Shown here piece after piece: positions 43,507 through 51,747 of a stretch of 64,000 nucleotides of DNA. The notes below the pieces were generated by a model. That model searched no databases, had not been told where the DNA came from, and worked only from the letters and a program-made list of their open reading frames with translations. The position numbers were made by a program, and so were the translations under genes. The stretch spans positions 64,111 to 128,110 of the forward strand of contig CAJTPN010000006.1 in NCBI GenBank assembly GCA_910578185.1, in the 5' to 3' direction. Each line of letters starts with the position of its first letter. Position 1 is the first letter of the stretch. The stretch comes from an uncultured Acetatifactor sp. GTDB taxonomy: Bacteria; Bacillota; Clostridia; Lachnospirales; Lachnospiraceae.

Positions 43507-44877
43507 TCACTCCTTAGGACTTTTCTTACCTTTTCTGACAAAGTATTCGTCAATATTCTTCTTGATATCCATGGGTTTTAACACCTTGGACAGGTATCCC
43601 GCCGGCTTTAAGGCCAGAACTTTGGCTATACTCTCCTTATCCACCTTTCCGGTCAAAAAAATAACCGGAATATCCGCCATATCCGTCTCGGAACGAATCA
43701 TTTCCAACACCTGTTTACCGTCGCAAACCGGCATTTCATAATCAAGCAATATCAAATCCGGCCTATCCAGCGCAATGCTCCTGATGGCGGAAAAACCAGA
43801 CTGTGCCAGCGTAACCTGGTAGTCCTCTTCCAGCAGCCCCTTCATAGCCTCTCGTACAACCCCCGAATCATCCACCACCAGGATTTTGTTCTTATATTCT
43901 TGCTTCTGTTCTTCTTTTTCCTTTTCAAGGTATTTCTTTATTTCATCCATGGCATTTTCTGCCGTGATAGAAGGAACAAATCCATTTTGAAGCAAATGAG
44001 GTGCCATGACGCAATACGCAAAATATCCTTCTCCCGTGTCAAACAGCAAACTGCACTGTGGACGCTCCCATTCAAAAATCCTCTCAAACTGATCAAAGGT
44101 GATCAAATTCTCTTCTATCACTTCATACAGTTCCGCAGTGGGAAAATGCGCCCGGATACGATCCACAAACTGCCTGGCCATATATCTGGTAGTATTCATA
44201 ATCATTACGTCCACTTCATCCGATTTCACGCCCAAAATCTTCCCCACGGAATTCATCAGAAGCTTCTCTTCAAAGATCATGATAATCTCCCACTTTTCCC
44301 CCTTTTCCGTGGCATATACCAGACGGTAATAAATTCCGTTTCCGAATTTCTCCCCGCCATAATTATTGCTGATGGCCCGAGCTTTCATCTGGAACATGTC
44401 ATGCAAAAGCTCTATAATCACCTTCCGCATGGCGGACTGTTCTTCTTCCGGCAGAAGCCCCACCCACTTACTTGTCAGTTTCCCCGTAATTGCACGGTCT
44501 TCCGTCAATGTGTGTCCGATCAGCCATCCCACGCAGACACCCATGAAATGATTCAGCGCCTCCCCGGAATAGTTTGACCTTTCCAGTTCCTTCTCTAACG
44601 CCGGAAGGGTTTTCTGCCGAAAATTGTCGTGTAGACGTCTGTGGGTATCAAATCCCAGATAACCAATAGACGCCATATACATTTCTTCCTCCGTGAAATG
44701 CTTCATTGCATGTTCTTTAAAATACTTGATTCCTTCCTGATAAACCCATTGACTTTTCTCATCTTGTGCCTTGGCAGCAAGAAGCTTGTTCAAAATGCTA
44801 AATAGTTTCTTGTGCTCTCTGTCAATAAATTCCACACCAATATTATAGCGTTCCTGCCATACTAACTGACTGCCCAT
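43507..44877 (-). CDS. Hemerythrin - CheX-like - response regulator receiver fusion
   Basis: 456 residues from the ATG at 44877 (AGGAGG 7 nt upstream). Residues 1-135 are a bacteriohemerythrin domain with the expected iron ligands (DREHKKLF, EHAMKHFTEEEMY, HRRLHDNF, IGHTLTEDR). A middle domain of about 150 residues (FEEKLLMNSVGKILG...DVMIMNTTRYMARQFV) resembles the CheX/CheC phosphatase fold, but the E-x2-N catalytic pair is not evident. The last 120 residues are a receiver domain with KILVVDDSG, phospho-acceptor Asp in LILLDYEMP and VIFLTGK. It should bind oxygen or NO at a di-iron site and link that to signalling. No kinase or chemotaxis gene lies nearby. Confidence 0.85.
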   Translation of the reverse strand: MGSQLVWQERYNIGVEFIDREHKKLFSILNKLLAAKAQDEKSQWVYQEGIKYFKEHAMKHFTEEEMYMASIGYLGFDTHRRLHDNFRQKTLPALEKELERSNYSGEALNHFMGVCVGWLIGHTLTEDRAITGKLTSKWVGLLPEEEQSAMRKVIIELLHDMFQMKARAISNNYGGEKFGNGIYYRLVYATEKGEKWEIIMIFEEKLLMNSVGKILGVKSDEVDVMIMNTTRYMARQFVDRIRAHFPTAELYEVIEENLITFDQFERIFEWERPQCSLLFDTGEGYFAYCVMAPHLLQNGFVPSITAENAMDEIKKYLEKEKEEQKQEYKNKILVVDDSGVVREAMKGLLEEDYQVTLAQSGFSAIRSIALDRPDLILLDYEMPVCDGKQVLEMIRSETDMADIPVIFLTGKVDKESIAKVLALKPAGYLSKVLKPMDIKKNIDEYFVRKGKKSPKE

Positions 44878-45238
44878 GTTATTCCTCCTGTTTAAGTTAC
44901 GTTTCCATACTTCAGCACCCACAAAAAATAATTTACATCTGCAAAGGGCGCAGCCGAAATTTCCTTTTATCTATCTAAACAACACCTTGTGCTTTCGTTT
45001 CGAAATTTTTTAATTCCATCCTGTGAAACTACTAATATGCGACAGGATGTCTTTTGGCATTTCTAAGCCGGACTGTTTACAATTCCCGCCTACGGGAACC
45101 TGTATTGGTCTCTTTATGCAACCAAAATCATCCGATTTTACATCAGCTTTCTCAGTTCCCTTAAAACCTGACAGAAGGTCTGATCAAAGGGAAACGGTCA
45201 TTCCTGACTATGGAATTATCTACCATATAACTTATTCT

Positions 45239-45269
45239 AGTATATCACAATGGTGTACCTTCTTGTCAA
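45239..45269 (-). promoter_or_regulatory. Possible promoter of the hemerythrin/receiver gene
   Basis: Read leftward, TTGACA (45264-45269) is followed by GATATA after 17 bp or TATACT after 19 bp. If used, the transcript would have a leader of about 350 nt (44878-45230) containing a short hairpin TTCCCG-tagg-CGGGAA near 45083-45098 and a CCTGT...ACAGG pair near 45030-45053. No known riboswitch is evident and no gene is seen in the gap. Confidence 0.45.
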
Positions 45270-45355
45270 GATATTTACATATTCTTACCGGAGTCTCGGC
45301 GTGCGCCTCCGCCCTGTCGCAGACCTATCCTGAACGAAACAGAGCCTAGGAAGTC

Positions 45356-45388
45356 ACAAAAAAAACGAAAGCTTCTAATTGCTTTCGC
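45356..45388 (-). terminator. Terminator of the purB-purF-like-plsC operon
   Basis: Read leftward, CGAAAGC and GCTTTCG form a 7-bp stem around an 8-nt loop followed by eight T. The first arm overlaps the last codons of plsC. Confidence 0.75.
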
Positions 45389-46145
45389 TTTTCCTTTTTT
45401 CCAATGGAAGATTTCTCCCACCGGAAGATTTTAACTTTAACTGCCTGTCAATCACCACCGAAATTCTGGATTTTACTGTCTCCGCAATTTCCTGTGTGGT
45501 CATCCCCGTATATTCCTCATACGGGATGGGACTCAAAAAATGTACCTGTGTCCTGACTCTGCGCAGTGAATTGACACCAAAAGGTTTGTATGAGTCGATA
45601 ATGGCAACCGGTACAATCGGCACCCTGGCCTTGGTTGCACACTTAAACGCACCCGCCATAAATTCCTGCAGGTCATTTTTATTGTGATCATATCCCCCTT
45701 CGGGGAAGACGATGTAACGCCGTCCTCCCCTGACTTCATCCGCAATCTTAAGAATCGTTCTCATCTGACTCTTCATGTCGTGCTTATCCAGCCTGCTCCC
45801 CTGCACCAGATCAATAAAAGAATCCGCTATGGGAAGCTTCGACCGATAAGCATCCATTACAATGGTACAAGGTGTGGGATGCGAAATCATGATGCCTAAT
45901 GTGTCATATTTACCCTGATGATTGGAGTACATGACGTACCCCCCCTCCTTGGGTAAAAGCTCCTGCCCGTAACTATCCGTCTTGATTCGCCCATTGTGCA
46001 TCATAATTGAAATACATCTACGTGCAATCCGATAACGTTTTTCTTCCGAATAATCCTCCACATGCCGCGCAATATAATGTACCTTGCAGATATAGTAGAT
46101 TATAAACGGCAGTGAAATCAAAATCACATAAAACATCCTCAACAT
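45375..46145 (-). CDS. plsC: 1-acyl-sn-glycerol-3-phosphate acyltransferase (PlsC-like)
   Basis: 256 residues from the ATG at 46145, chosen because GGAG lies upstream and the stop of the preceding gene is 28 nt away; an ATG at 46232 would overlap that gene by 59 nt. A membrane helix near the N-terminus (MFYVILISLPFIIYYIC) is followed by the acyltransferase motifs: SNHQGKYDTL (the H-x5-D variant of H-x4-D) and IVFPEGGYDH in place of FPEGTRS. The enzyme adds the second acyl chain to make phosphatidic acid. It is the last gene of an operon with purB and the purF paralogue. Confidence 0.8.
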   Translation of the reverse strand: MLRMFYVILISLPFIIYYICKVHYIARHVEDYSEEKRYRIARRCISIMMHNGRIKTDSYGQELLPKEGGYVMYSNHQGKYDTLGIMISHPTPCTIVMDAYRSKLPIADSFIDLVQGSRLDKHDMKSQMRTILKIADEVRGGRRYIVFPEGGYDHNKNDLQEFMAGAFKCATKARVPIVPVAIIDSYKPFGVNSLRRVRTQVHFLSPIPYEEYTGMTTQEIAETVKSRISVVIDRQLKLKSSGGRNLPLEKRKSESN

Positions 46146-46173
46146 AGCCCAATTTATTCTCCGTAAAAAATGA

Positions 46174-47643
46174 CTACCCCACCACTGAACCCTGATTTTC
46201 CCGGGAACATGGCGTATCATCTGTAACGCCATCCCAACAATAAGTACACAGTTTACACCTGTCTATGCCCACGGAAGCAATCATATCATCCAGTCTATGA
46301 TAGCGAAGACTGGTAAAATTCAACTGCTTTCCAATGCGCCTCACCATCTCCTTATATTCTTCCGAATCCGGATTTGCATATCTTTTCAAGGTGCTTTCCT
46401 CAAAAGTTCCCCCTCTCATACTTTCCTGTTCTATTTCTTTCATAACCCTTCTGGCAATCAATTCCATCTCCGAAGCGGAGCGGGAAAAATTCAAGAATTT
46501 GCAGCCATATAATAGAGGCGGGCACGCAGGACGAATATGAACCTCTTTCGCTCCGCTCTGATAGAGAAATTCCGTAGTTCCCCTCAGCTGGGTTCCTCTC
46601 ACAATGGAATCATCTATCAACAGCAGGCTTTTATCCTGTATCAAATCCTGCACGGGAATCAGTTTCATCTTGGCGATCAAATCTCTCTGAGTCTGAATCG
46701 CAGGCATAAAAGAGCGCGGCCAGGTGGGTGTATACTTAATAAATGGCCTGGAGAAAGGAATTCCCGACCGGTTGGCGTATCCAATGGCATGGGCTGTCCC
46801 CGAATCCGGCACTCCCGCCACAATATCAGGCGACACATCATCCCGCTCGGCCAGCAGCGCCCCACAGTTGTAGCGCATTTTCTCCACACTGATACCCTCA
46901 TAGGAAGAGGAAGGGTAACCATAGTATACCCAGAGGAAGGTACAAATTTTCATCTTCTCACCAGGCGGCACCAAAGTCTGCATCCCCTCCGGCGTCACCA
47001 CCACGATCTCCCCGGGACCAAGTTCCCTGTCCGCCACATATCCCAAGTTCAGATAAGCAAAGCTCTCGAAGGACACACAATATGCGCCTTCTTTTTTCCC
47101 CACTGACACCGGTGTCCTGCCAAGCAGGTCTCTCGCCGCATAGATACCCTTGGGCGTCATGAGCAAAATAGTCATGGAACCGTCAATATTCTCCTGAGCA
47201 TACCGAATCCCTTCCACCAGATTATCCTTTTGATTAATCATGGCAGCTACCAGTTCAGTAATATTAATATCACCGCCGCTCATCTCCAAAAAATGAGAAT
47301 GCCCCTTGGTAAACAGTTCTTGAATCAGTTTGTCCGAATTATTCACCTTGCCCACTGTGGCAATGGCATAGGTTCCGTGATGAGAACGAACCATCAAAGG
47401 CTGCGGCTCAAAGTCCGAAATACATCCAATTCCCATACAGCCCCGCATTTCAGTTACATCCTTGTCAAATTTCGTGCGAAAAGGCGCATTTTCAATATTG
47501 TGGATCGCCCTGTCGTATCCCCGCTCTCTATCGTAAACAGCCATTCCGGCACGTCTGGTTCCCAAATGGGAATGATAATCCGTGCCAAAAAACAGATCAA
47601 ACACACAATCATCCTTGGCGGCAACTCCAAAAAAACCACCCAT
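46174..47643 (-). CDS. Amidophosphoribosyltransferase paralogue without catalytic cysteine
   Basis: 489 residues with the architecture of PurF: an N-terminal Ntn-type glutamine amidotransferase domain and a C-terminal phosphoribosyltransferase domain. The PRPP-binding motif is intact (LLLIDDSIVRGTQLRGT). The C-terminal C-x2-C-x2-C cluster (CKLCTYC) fits the [4Fe-4S] ligands of Bacillus-type PurF. But the protein begins MGGFFGVAAKDD: the nucleophile Cys that should follow Met (or a short propeptide) in the C-G-[IV]-[FV]-G pattern is Gly. It therefore should not hydrolyse glutamine; it could use free ammonia, a partner glutaminase, or have a regulatory role. It lies between purB and plsC in one operon. 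Confidence 0.85.
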   Translation of the reverse strand: MGGFFGVAAKDDCVFDLFFGTDYHSHLGTRRAGMAVYDRERGYDRAIHNIENAPFRTKFDKDVTEMRGCMGIGCISDFEPQPLMVRSHHGTYAIATVGKVNNSDKLIQELFTKGHSHFLEMSGGDINITELVAAMINQKDNLVEGIRYAQENIDGSMTILLMTPKGIYAARDLLGRTPVSVGKKEGAYCVSFESFAYLNLGYVADRELGPGEIVVVTPEGMQTLVPPGEKMKICTFLWVYYGYPSSSYEGISVEKMRYNCGALLAERDDVSPDIVAGVPDSGTAHAIGYANRSGIPFSRPFIKYTPTWPRSFMPAIQTQRDLIAKMKLIPVQDLIQDKSLLLIDDSIVRGTQLRGTTEFLYQSGAKEVHIRPACPPLLYGCKFLNFSRSASEMELIARRVMKEIEQESMRGGTFEESTLKRYANPDSEEYKEMVRRIGKQLNFTSLRYHRLDDMIASVGIDRCKLCTYCWDGVTDDTPCSRENQGSVVG

Positions 47644-47707
47644 GATATTTTCCTCCTAATTCAACTGTCGCATACGACAATTTGTTCTGTCTCTTACTTC
47701 TTCGTCC

Positions 47708-49159
47708 TTATACATTGATTTCGGCCTTTACGCCCAACAATTCTGTATTTTTCTCCAGTACCGGCCGGATCACATCCGCCAGGAACGCCTCCACCTGTTC
47801 CCTGGAACGTCCCACATATCTGGAAGGTTCCATTGTTTTTTGCAAATCCTCCAGGGTCATGTTAAACGCAGGATCCTGGGCTATCAGCTCCAAAAGATTG
47901 TTTTCCTTACCCTCTACCTTTACATTGCGGCCTGCTTCCATGGATAATTCACGGATTTTCTCATGAAGCTCCTGACGGTTTCCGCCCAGTTTCACCGCAT
48001 CCATCATAATGTTTTCCGTGGCCATAAACGGCAGTTCGCTCATCAGGCGCTTTTCGATGACTTTAGGATAGACCACCAGTCCATCCGCCACGTTCAGACA
48101 CAGATCCAAAATCCCGTCCACGGCCAGAAACCCTTCCGGAATGGACAGACGCTTATTGGCGGAATCGTCCAAGGTTCTCTCAAACCACTGAGTCGCGGAG
48201 GTAATGGCAGGATTGAGTGCATCTATCATCACATACCTGGACAGAGACGCAATTCTCTCGCTTCTCATGGGATTGCGTTTATATGCCATGGCGGAAGACC
48301 CAATCTGACTCTTTTCAAAAGGCTCCTCCACCTCTTTCAAATGCTGCAGTAATCTGATATCATTGCTCATCTTATGAGCCGATGCCGCGATTCCGGCCAG
48401 AACATTGGCAACCCTGGTGTCCACCTTTCTGGAATAGGTCTGTCCTGATACCGGATAACACTCCTGAAAGCCCATTTTCGCCGCAATCATGGGGTCAATC
48501 TTGTCTATTGTCTCCTGATCTCCTTCAAAAAGCTCCAGGAAGGAGGCCTGTGTCCCTGTGGTCCCCTTGGAACCCAACAGTTTCATACTGCCAAGCACAT
48601 AGTCAAGATCCTCCAAATCCAAGTAAAACTCCTGTATCCACAATGTAGCCCTTTTCCCCACCGTTGTGGGCTGAGCAGGCTGAAAATGCGTAAAAGCAAG
48701 CGTTGGCTGTGCCTTATATTTCTCCGCAAATGCAGCCAGCGCGGCAATGACATTGACCAGTTTCTTCTTTACCAGCTTCAGCGCTTCCGTCATCACAATG
48801 ATATCCGTATTATCTCCCACATAGCAGGAAGTCGCTCCCAAATGAATGATGCCTGCGGCTTTGGGACACTGCTGACCATAGGCATACACATGACTCATGA
48901 CATCATGACGTACCTCCCGCTCCCTTGCCTGTGCCACTTCATAATTAATATCTTCCGCATGCTCCTTCAGCTCCTGAATCTGTTCATCGGTGATCACCGG
49001 TTTTCCGTTCTGAGAAAGCCCAAGCTCTTTTTCCGTCTCCGCCAACGCAATCCAAAGCTTTCTCCATGTGCGAAATTTCATATCCTGAGAAAAAATATAC
49101 TGCATCTCCTTGCTGGCATACCGCTCCGACAAAGGGCTTACATATCTGTCCGTACTCAT
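47708..49159 (-). CDS. purB: Adenylosuccinate lyase
   Basis: 483 residues from the ATG at 49159 (GGAGGTAAGA directly upstream; the ATG-less four codons before are disregarded). The fumarase/aspartase superfamily signature is IGSSAMAYKRNPMRSE (about residue 287). The catalytic regions GATSCYVGDN and AFTHFQPAQPTTVGKR are also clear. It acts twice in purine synthesis, on SAICAR (the product of PurC) and on adenylosuccinate (the product of PurA). It is the first intact gene of the operon that continues into the purF paralogue and plsC. Confidence 0.95.
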   Translation of the reverse strand: MSTDRYVSPLSERYASKEMQYIFSQDMKFRTWRKLWIALAETEKELGLSQNGKPVITDEQIQELKEHAEDINYEVAQAREREVRHDVMSHVYAYGQQCPKAAGIIHLGATSCYVGDNTDIIVMTEALKLVKKKLVNVIAALAAFAEKYKAQPTLAFTHFQPAQPTTVGKRATLWIQEFYLDLEDLDYVLGSMKLLGSKGTTGTQASFLELFEGDQETIDKIDPMIAAKMGFQECYPVSGQTYSRKVDTRVANVLAGIAASAHKMSNDIRLLQHLKEVEEPFEKSQIGSSAMAYKRNPMRSERIASLSRYVMIDALNPAITSATQWFERTLDDSANKRLSIPEGFLAVDGILDLCLNVADGLVVYPKVIEKRLMSELPFMATENIMMDAVKLGGNRQELHEKIRELSMEAGRNVKVEGKENNLLELIAQDPAFNMTLEDLQKTMEPSRYVGRSREQVEAFLADVIRPVLEKNTELLGVKAEINV

Positions 49160-49236
49160 TCTTACCTCCAACTTCCCGGGAAGCGTCTCCCGTTCCTGTA
49201 TTATCTAATCACAAATTTGTTGATCTCATATCAGCT

Positions 49237-49464
49237 TTATAAGATTTCATTCTCTCCGCATCCTCCCCGGATATCTTCCCTGGGTGGCTTAAGCGGCGGC
49301 GAACCCATTCTCATATGTACCTGCTTTCCCCTGCGCTGTAATGCCAGCAATCCGTAATAAGCTGGGGATGCCAAGTCCTCCCCGCCAAAATCACAAACGC
49401 CGAATACGCCGCACTCTTCTTGCAATTTACTTTGTTCTTCCGTCTGAATGTAAGTGCTTTCCAT
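49237..49464 (-). pseudogene. purF: Truncated N-terminus of a canonical purF
   Basis: The reading frame starts MESTYIQTEEQSKLQEE and continues CGVFGVCDFGGED and YYGLLALQRRG, which is the mature N-terminus of a cysteine-bearing PurF (nucleophile Cys in EECGVFG). Homology stops after about 48 residues at LLALQRRGKQ; canonical PurF continues with QES-G(I/V). The remaining 28 codons (…GSPPLKPPREDIRGG…) match nothing in PurF and end at a stop. Thus about 90% of the gene is missing. It lies at the head of the purB operon, downstream of the promoter at 49584-49612. Confidence 0.75.
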
Positions 49465-49522
49465 CACCGTTTAACCCTTCCTTTCCAAGGACAGTTTCCC
49501 GCCCCGTGTCAAACGGCCGCTC

Positions 49523-49612
49523 AAAGGCGCACCCCTGCCCGGGACGGCGCCTTTGCCTGATTCAAAAACAAATTTCCACAACTATCATAGCCTACATTGC
49601 ACAATTCGTCAA
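49523..49612 (-). promoter_or_regulatory. Promoter and leader hairpin of the purB operon
   Basis: Read leftward, TTGACG (49607-49612) and TATGAT (49584-49589) are separated by 17 bp. The leader then contains a perfect 8-bp stem AAAGGCGC...GCGCCTTT (49523-49554) around a GC-rich loop. It is not followed by T, so it is not a simple terminator; no purine riboswitch consensus is visible. Confidence 0.6.
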
Positions 49613-49633
49613 TAGCCCAACAGACTGATTGTC

Positions 49634-50797
49634 TCACTGCTTTGCCTGACCTACCATCTCCATGATTTCAAACGCATAGGCCGGATATTTATCCGCCACA
49701 TCCATGATCTCCCCTTTTGCCGTCTCCGCCACATTGTTGTTGTAATCCATCTGCTTGCGCAGTGCCTGTCTGCGCTGAATCAGCGCATGACGAATCTCCA
49801 CCATCTCTCGCTTATCCAAAAGCGCCGCAGGCTGCCCCGTCCATCTCTCTGGGCTTGCCACACGGTAATTGGACATTTTGTCCACCAGCTGTCTCTGATA
49901 ATATTCGATCTTTGCCTCCGCTTCGGCGTACTGCTTCCGCTCCTCTTTTTCCTGTCTGTACTGGGTCCACAGTTTCTCAAGCGAGACGGCATTTTTCGTA
50001 CCATACTTGATACAGAGGTAATCCGTCAGATTCCGGTTGTTGACATATCTGATTTTCACTTTATTCTGCAGCAGAATCAGCCTATTGACAGCATTCTCAA
50101 CCCTGCGCAGCTCCCGGTCGCCATCCGTGTACTTCACCCACACCCAAATCATCGCAATCACCACCGCAAGCACCGCCATCAAATATCCCACTCTGGCGTT
50201 CATCTTTAATGAAAGCTGCAATACCAGAAGCATCCCGATACACAATCCAAATGCCACCAGGAAAATCATCACCATCCCCCGCAGGTTATTCAGCAGCGTC
50301 TCCAGCTCCTGCCTGCGGAAATCGTAGGCATGCCTCTCCCTGTCCAGGCGCTGCATATCCTGTTTCACCTTCACGCCATAATTTTCACACTCTTTCAGTT
50401 TGCTGATTCCCTCCTGGATTTCATCCTCCTGCTTACGCATGCGATAGTAATCCCCATCGTTCATCCTGCCGGCTCTGCCCTGATACCGCTGCCGTTCCTG
50501 CTCCAAAGTCACAAGCCTTCTGGCTATGCCGTCCAATTGTTCCCGTTCCTCAGCGGGCAGCGCCTCTATCTCTTCGATATCCGTCAAATAAGAGGTTACC
50601 AGGGAATACTCTCCGGTCAGCAGGTTGATCTCTCTGGTGGCTTCCTCCATCTGTTCCAGGCAGCTCCTGATATACTCGCTTCTCTGTTCTCTGTCACCAA
50701 AATCCACCTCGTCTCTGTCATAGACGATATTTTCCCAGTCGTCCGCCTTGTTTTCCTGCCGTTTGTTTCTGCCAAATATTTTTGAAAAAAATCCCAT
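49634..50797 (-). CDS. Coiled-coil membrane protein of unknown function, DUF5717 cluster
   Basis: 387 residues. Long charged helical stretches (about 30-170 and 245-330) flank two adjacent membrane helices at about 170-215 (MVMIFLVAFGLCIGMLLVLQL and YLMAVLAVVIAMIWVWV). The N-terminus MGFFSKIFGRNKRQ is amphipathic and basic. GGAG precedes the ATG. It is the last gene of the operon starting with the DUF5717 gene at 56647. No family recognised; by position it may anchor a cytosolic complex to the membrane. Confidence 0.7.
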   Translation of the reverse strand: MGFFSKIFGRNKRQENKADDWENIVYDRDEVDFGDREQRSEYIRSCLEQMEEATREINLLTGEYSLVTSYLTDIEEIEALPAEEREQLDGIARRLVTLEQERQRYQGRAGRMNDGDYYRMRKQEDEIQEGISKLKECENYGVKVKQDMQRLDRERHAYDFRRQELETLLNNLRGMVMIFLVAFGLCIGMLLVLQLSLKMNARVGYLMAVLAVVIAMIWVWVKYTDGDRELRRVENAVNRLILLQNKVKIRYVNNRNLTDYLCIKYGTKNAVSLEKLWTQYRQEKEERKQYAEAEAKIEYYQRQLVDKMSNYRVASPERWTGQPAALLDKREMVEIRHALIQRRQALRKQMDYNNNVAETAKGEIMDVADKYPAYAFEIMEMVGQAKQ

Positions 50798-50807
50798 TCC
50801 ATCTCTC

Positions 50808-51656
50808 CTACTCTATGGTCCTGCGGTAATGATCCTGTAAAGCTCTCACCATTCTCTCGCTCTCTTCCAGATATTTCCCCCTGTCATCCTCACGCAGCAC
50901 GCTCCTGTTATACAGCCGAAGATAATCCGGCTGTCTTTCCCATTCCGCCATCGCCCCTCCAAGCCTCTTTTCCATCTCTATGCTGTCGCCAAGCAACTCC
51001 GGATGTCCGGTCACAAATTCCACGTATTCCTCTTCCGGCAGATACATATGCATCGCTGTCAGATAATCAATACGACTGTCCTCTCCACCGTCCAGCTCAT
51101 AGGCGCGCAGAAAGCATTCCGCCGCTTCCTCATAGAGCATCATCCCGGCAAATGCCACTCCTTTGTTATGCCAGATGGCAGCCAGACAGGATGCAGCTGG
51201 CAGTACCCCGCCTCCCGTATCCTGTTCCCGCCATTTTTCCAGAAGCGCGTCATATCCTTTCAGAGCGGACTTGTATTTCTTCTTTCTGACCAGATGATCC
51301 ACCTGGGTCTTTCGCCTCTCTATGGCGCTCAGTCCAGCCCCTTGCTTTAAGACCCTCTCCACCTCCTCCACGGTCCTGTTGTCATAGAGTCCCACATACT
51401 GCAAAAGCGCCACGGCAAACGCACTCAACGATCCCTGCTTATGGACCAAAGGATATAAAAGCTTCACCAGCTCCTTCAAATCGCATTCCTGACCCAGCCA
51501 GTTTAACAGCCTGTCATCCAGAAAAGCCAGATCCAGAAGACAAGCGTTCTCTCTCACACAATAACAGAGTTCCTCCACACAATAAACATTTGTCTCCAGC
51601 CCCGGCACGCAATATGGTGTTTTTGCATATTTTCCTACGCTGATACTGACACGCAT
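50808..51656 (-). CDS. Hypothetical protein with TPR-like C-terminal half, DUF5717 cluster
   Basis: 282 residues. The first 100 residues form a compact domain (SISVGKYAKTPYCVPGLE...VYCVEELCYCVRENACLLD) with several cysteines. The rest is helical and contains TPR-like units, best seen in IWHNKGVAFAGMMLYEEAAECFLRAYELD (read in parts). No signal peptide or membrane segment. It is 10 nt upstream of the coiled-coil membrane protein gene and 92 nt after the DUF5716 gene, in the same direction. Confidence 0.65.
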   Translation of the reverse strand: MRVSISVGKYAKTPYCVPGLETNVYCVEELCYCVRENACLLDLAFLDDRLLNWLGQECDLKELVKLLYPLVHKQGSLSAFAVALLQYVGLYDNRTVEEVERVLKQGAGLSAIERRKTQVDHLVRKKKYKSALKGYDALLEKWREQDTGGGVLPAASCLAAIWHNKGVAFAGMMLYEEAAECFLRAYELDGGEDSRIDYLTAMHMYLPEEEYVEFVTGHPELLGDSIEMEKRLGGAMAEWERQPDYLRLYNRSVLREDDRGKYLEESERMVRALQDHYRRTIE

Positions 51657-51747
51657 TTACTCACTACCCCTTTTCGTCTTTCCCTACTGCCAAAGCGCCC
51701 GTAAGCTACCCTTCAACACCCCTAATCCGGCTGATGACTATTGATTG

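Noticed and set aside
49468..49633. Purine or PRPP riboswitch before the purB operon
   Set aside because: The leader has one strong hairpin, but the conserved purine-aptamer loop sequences were not found.
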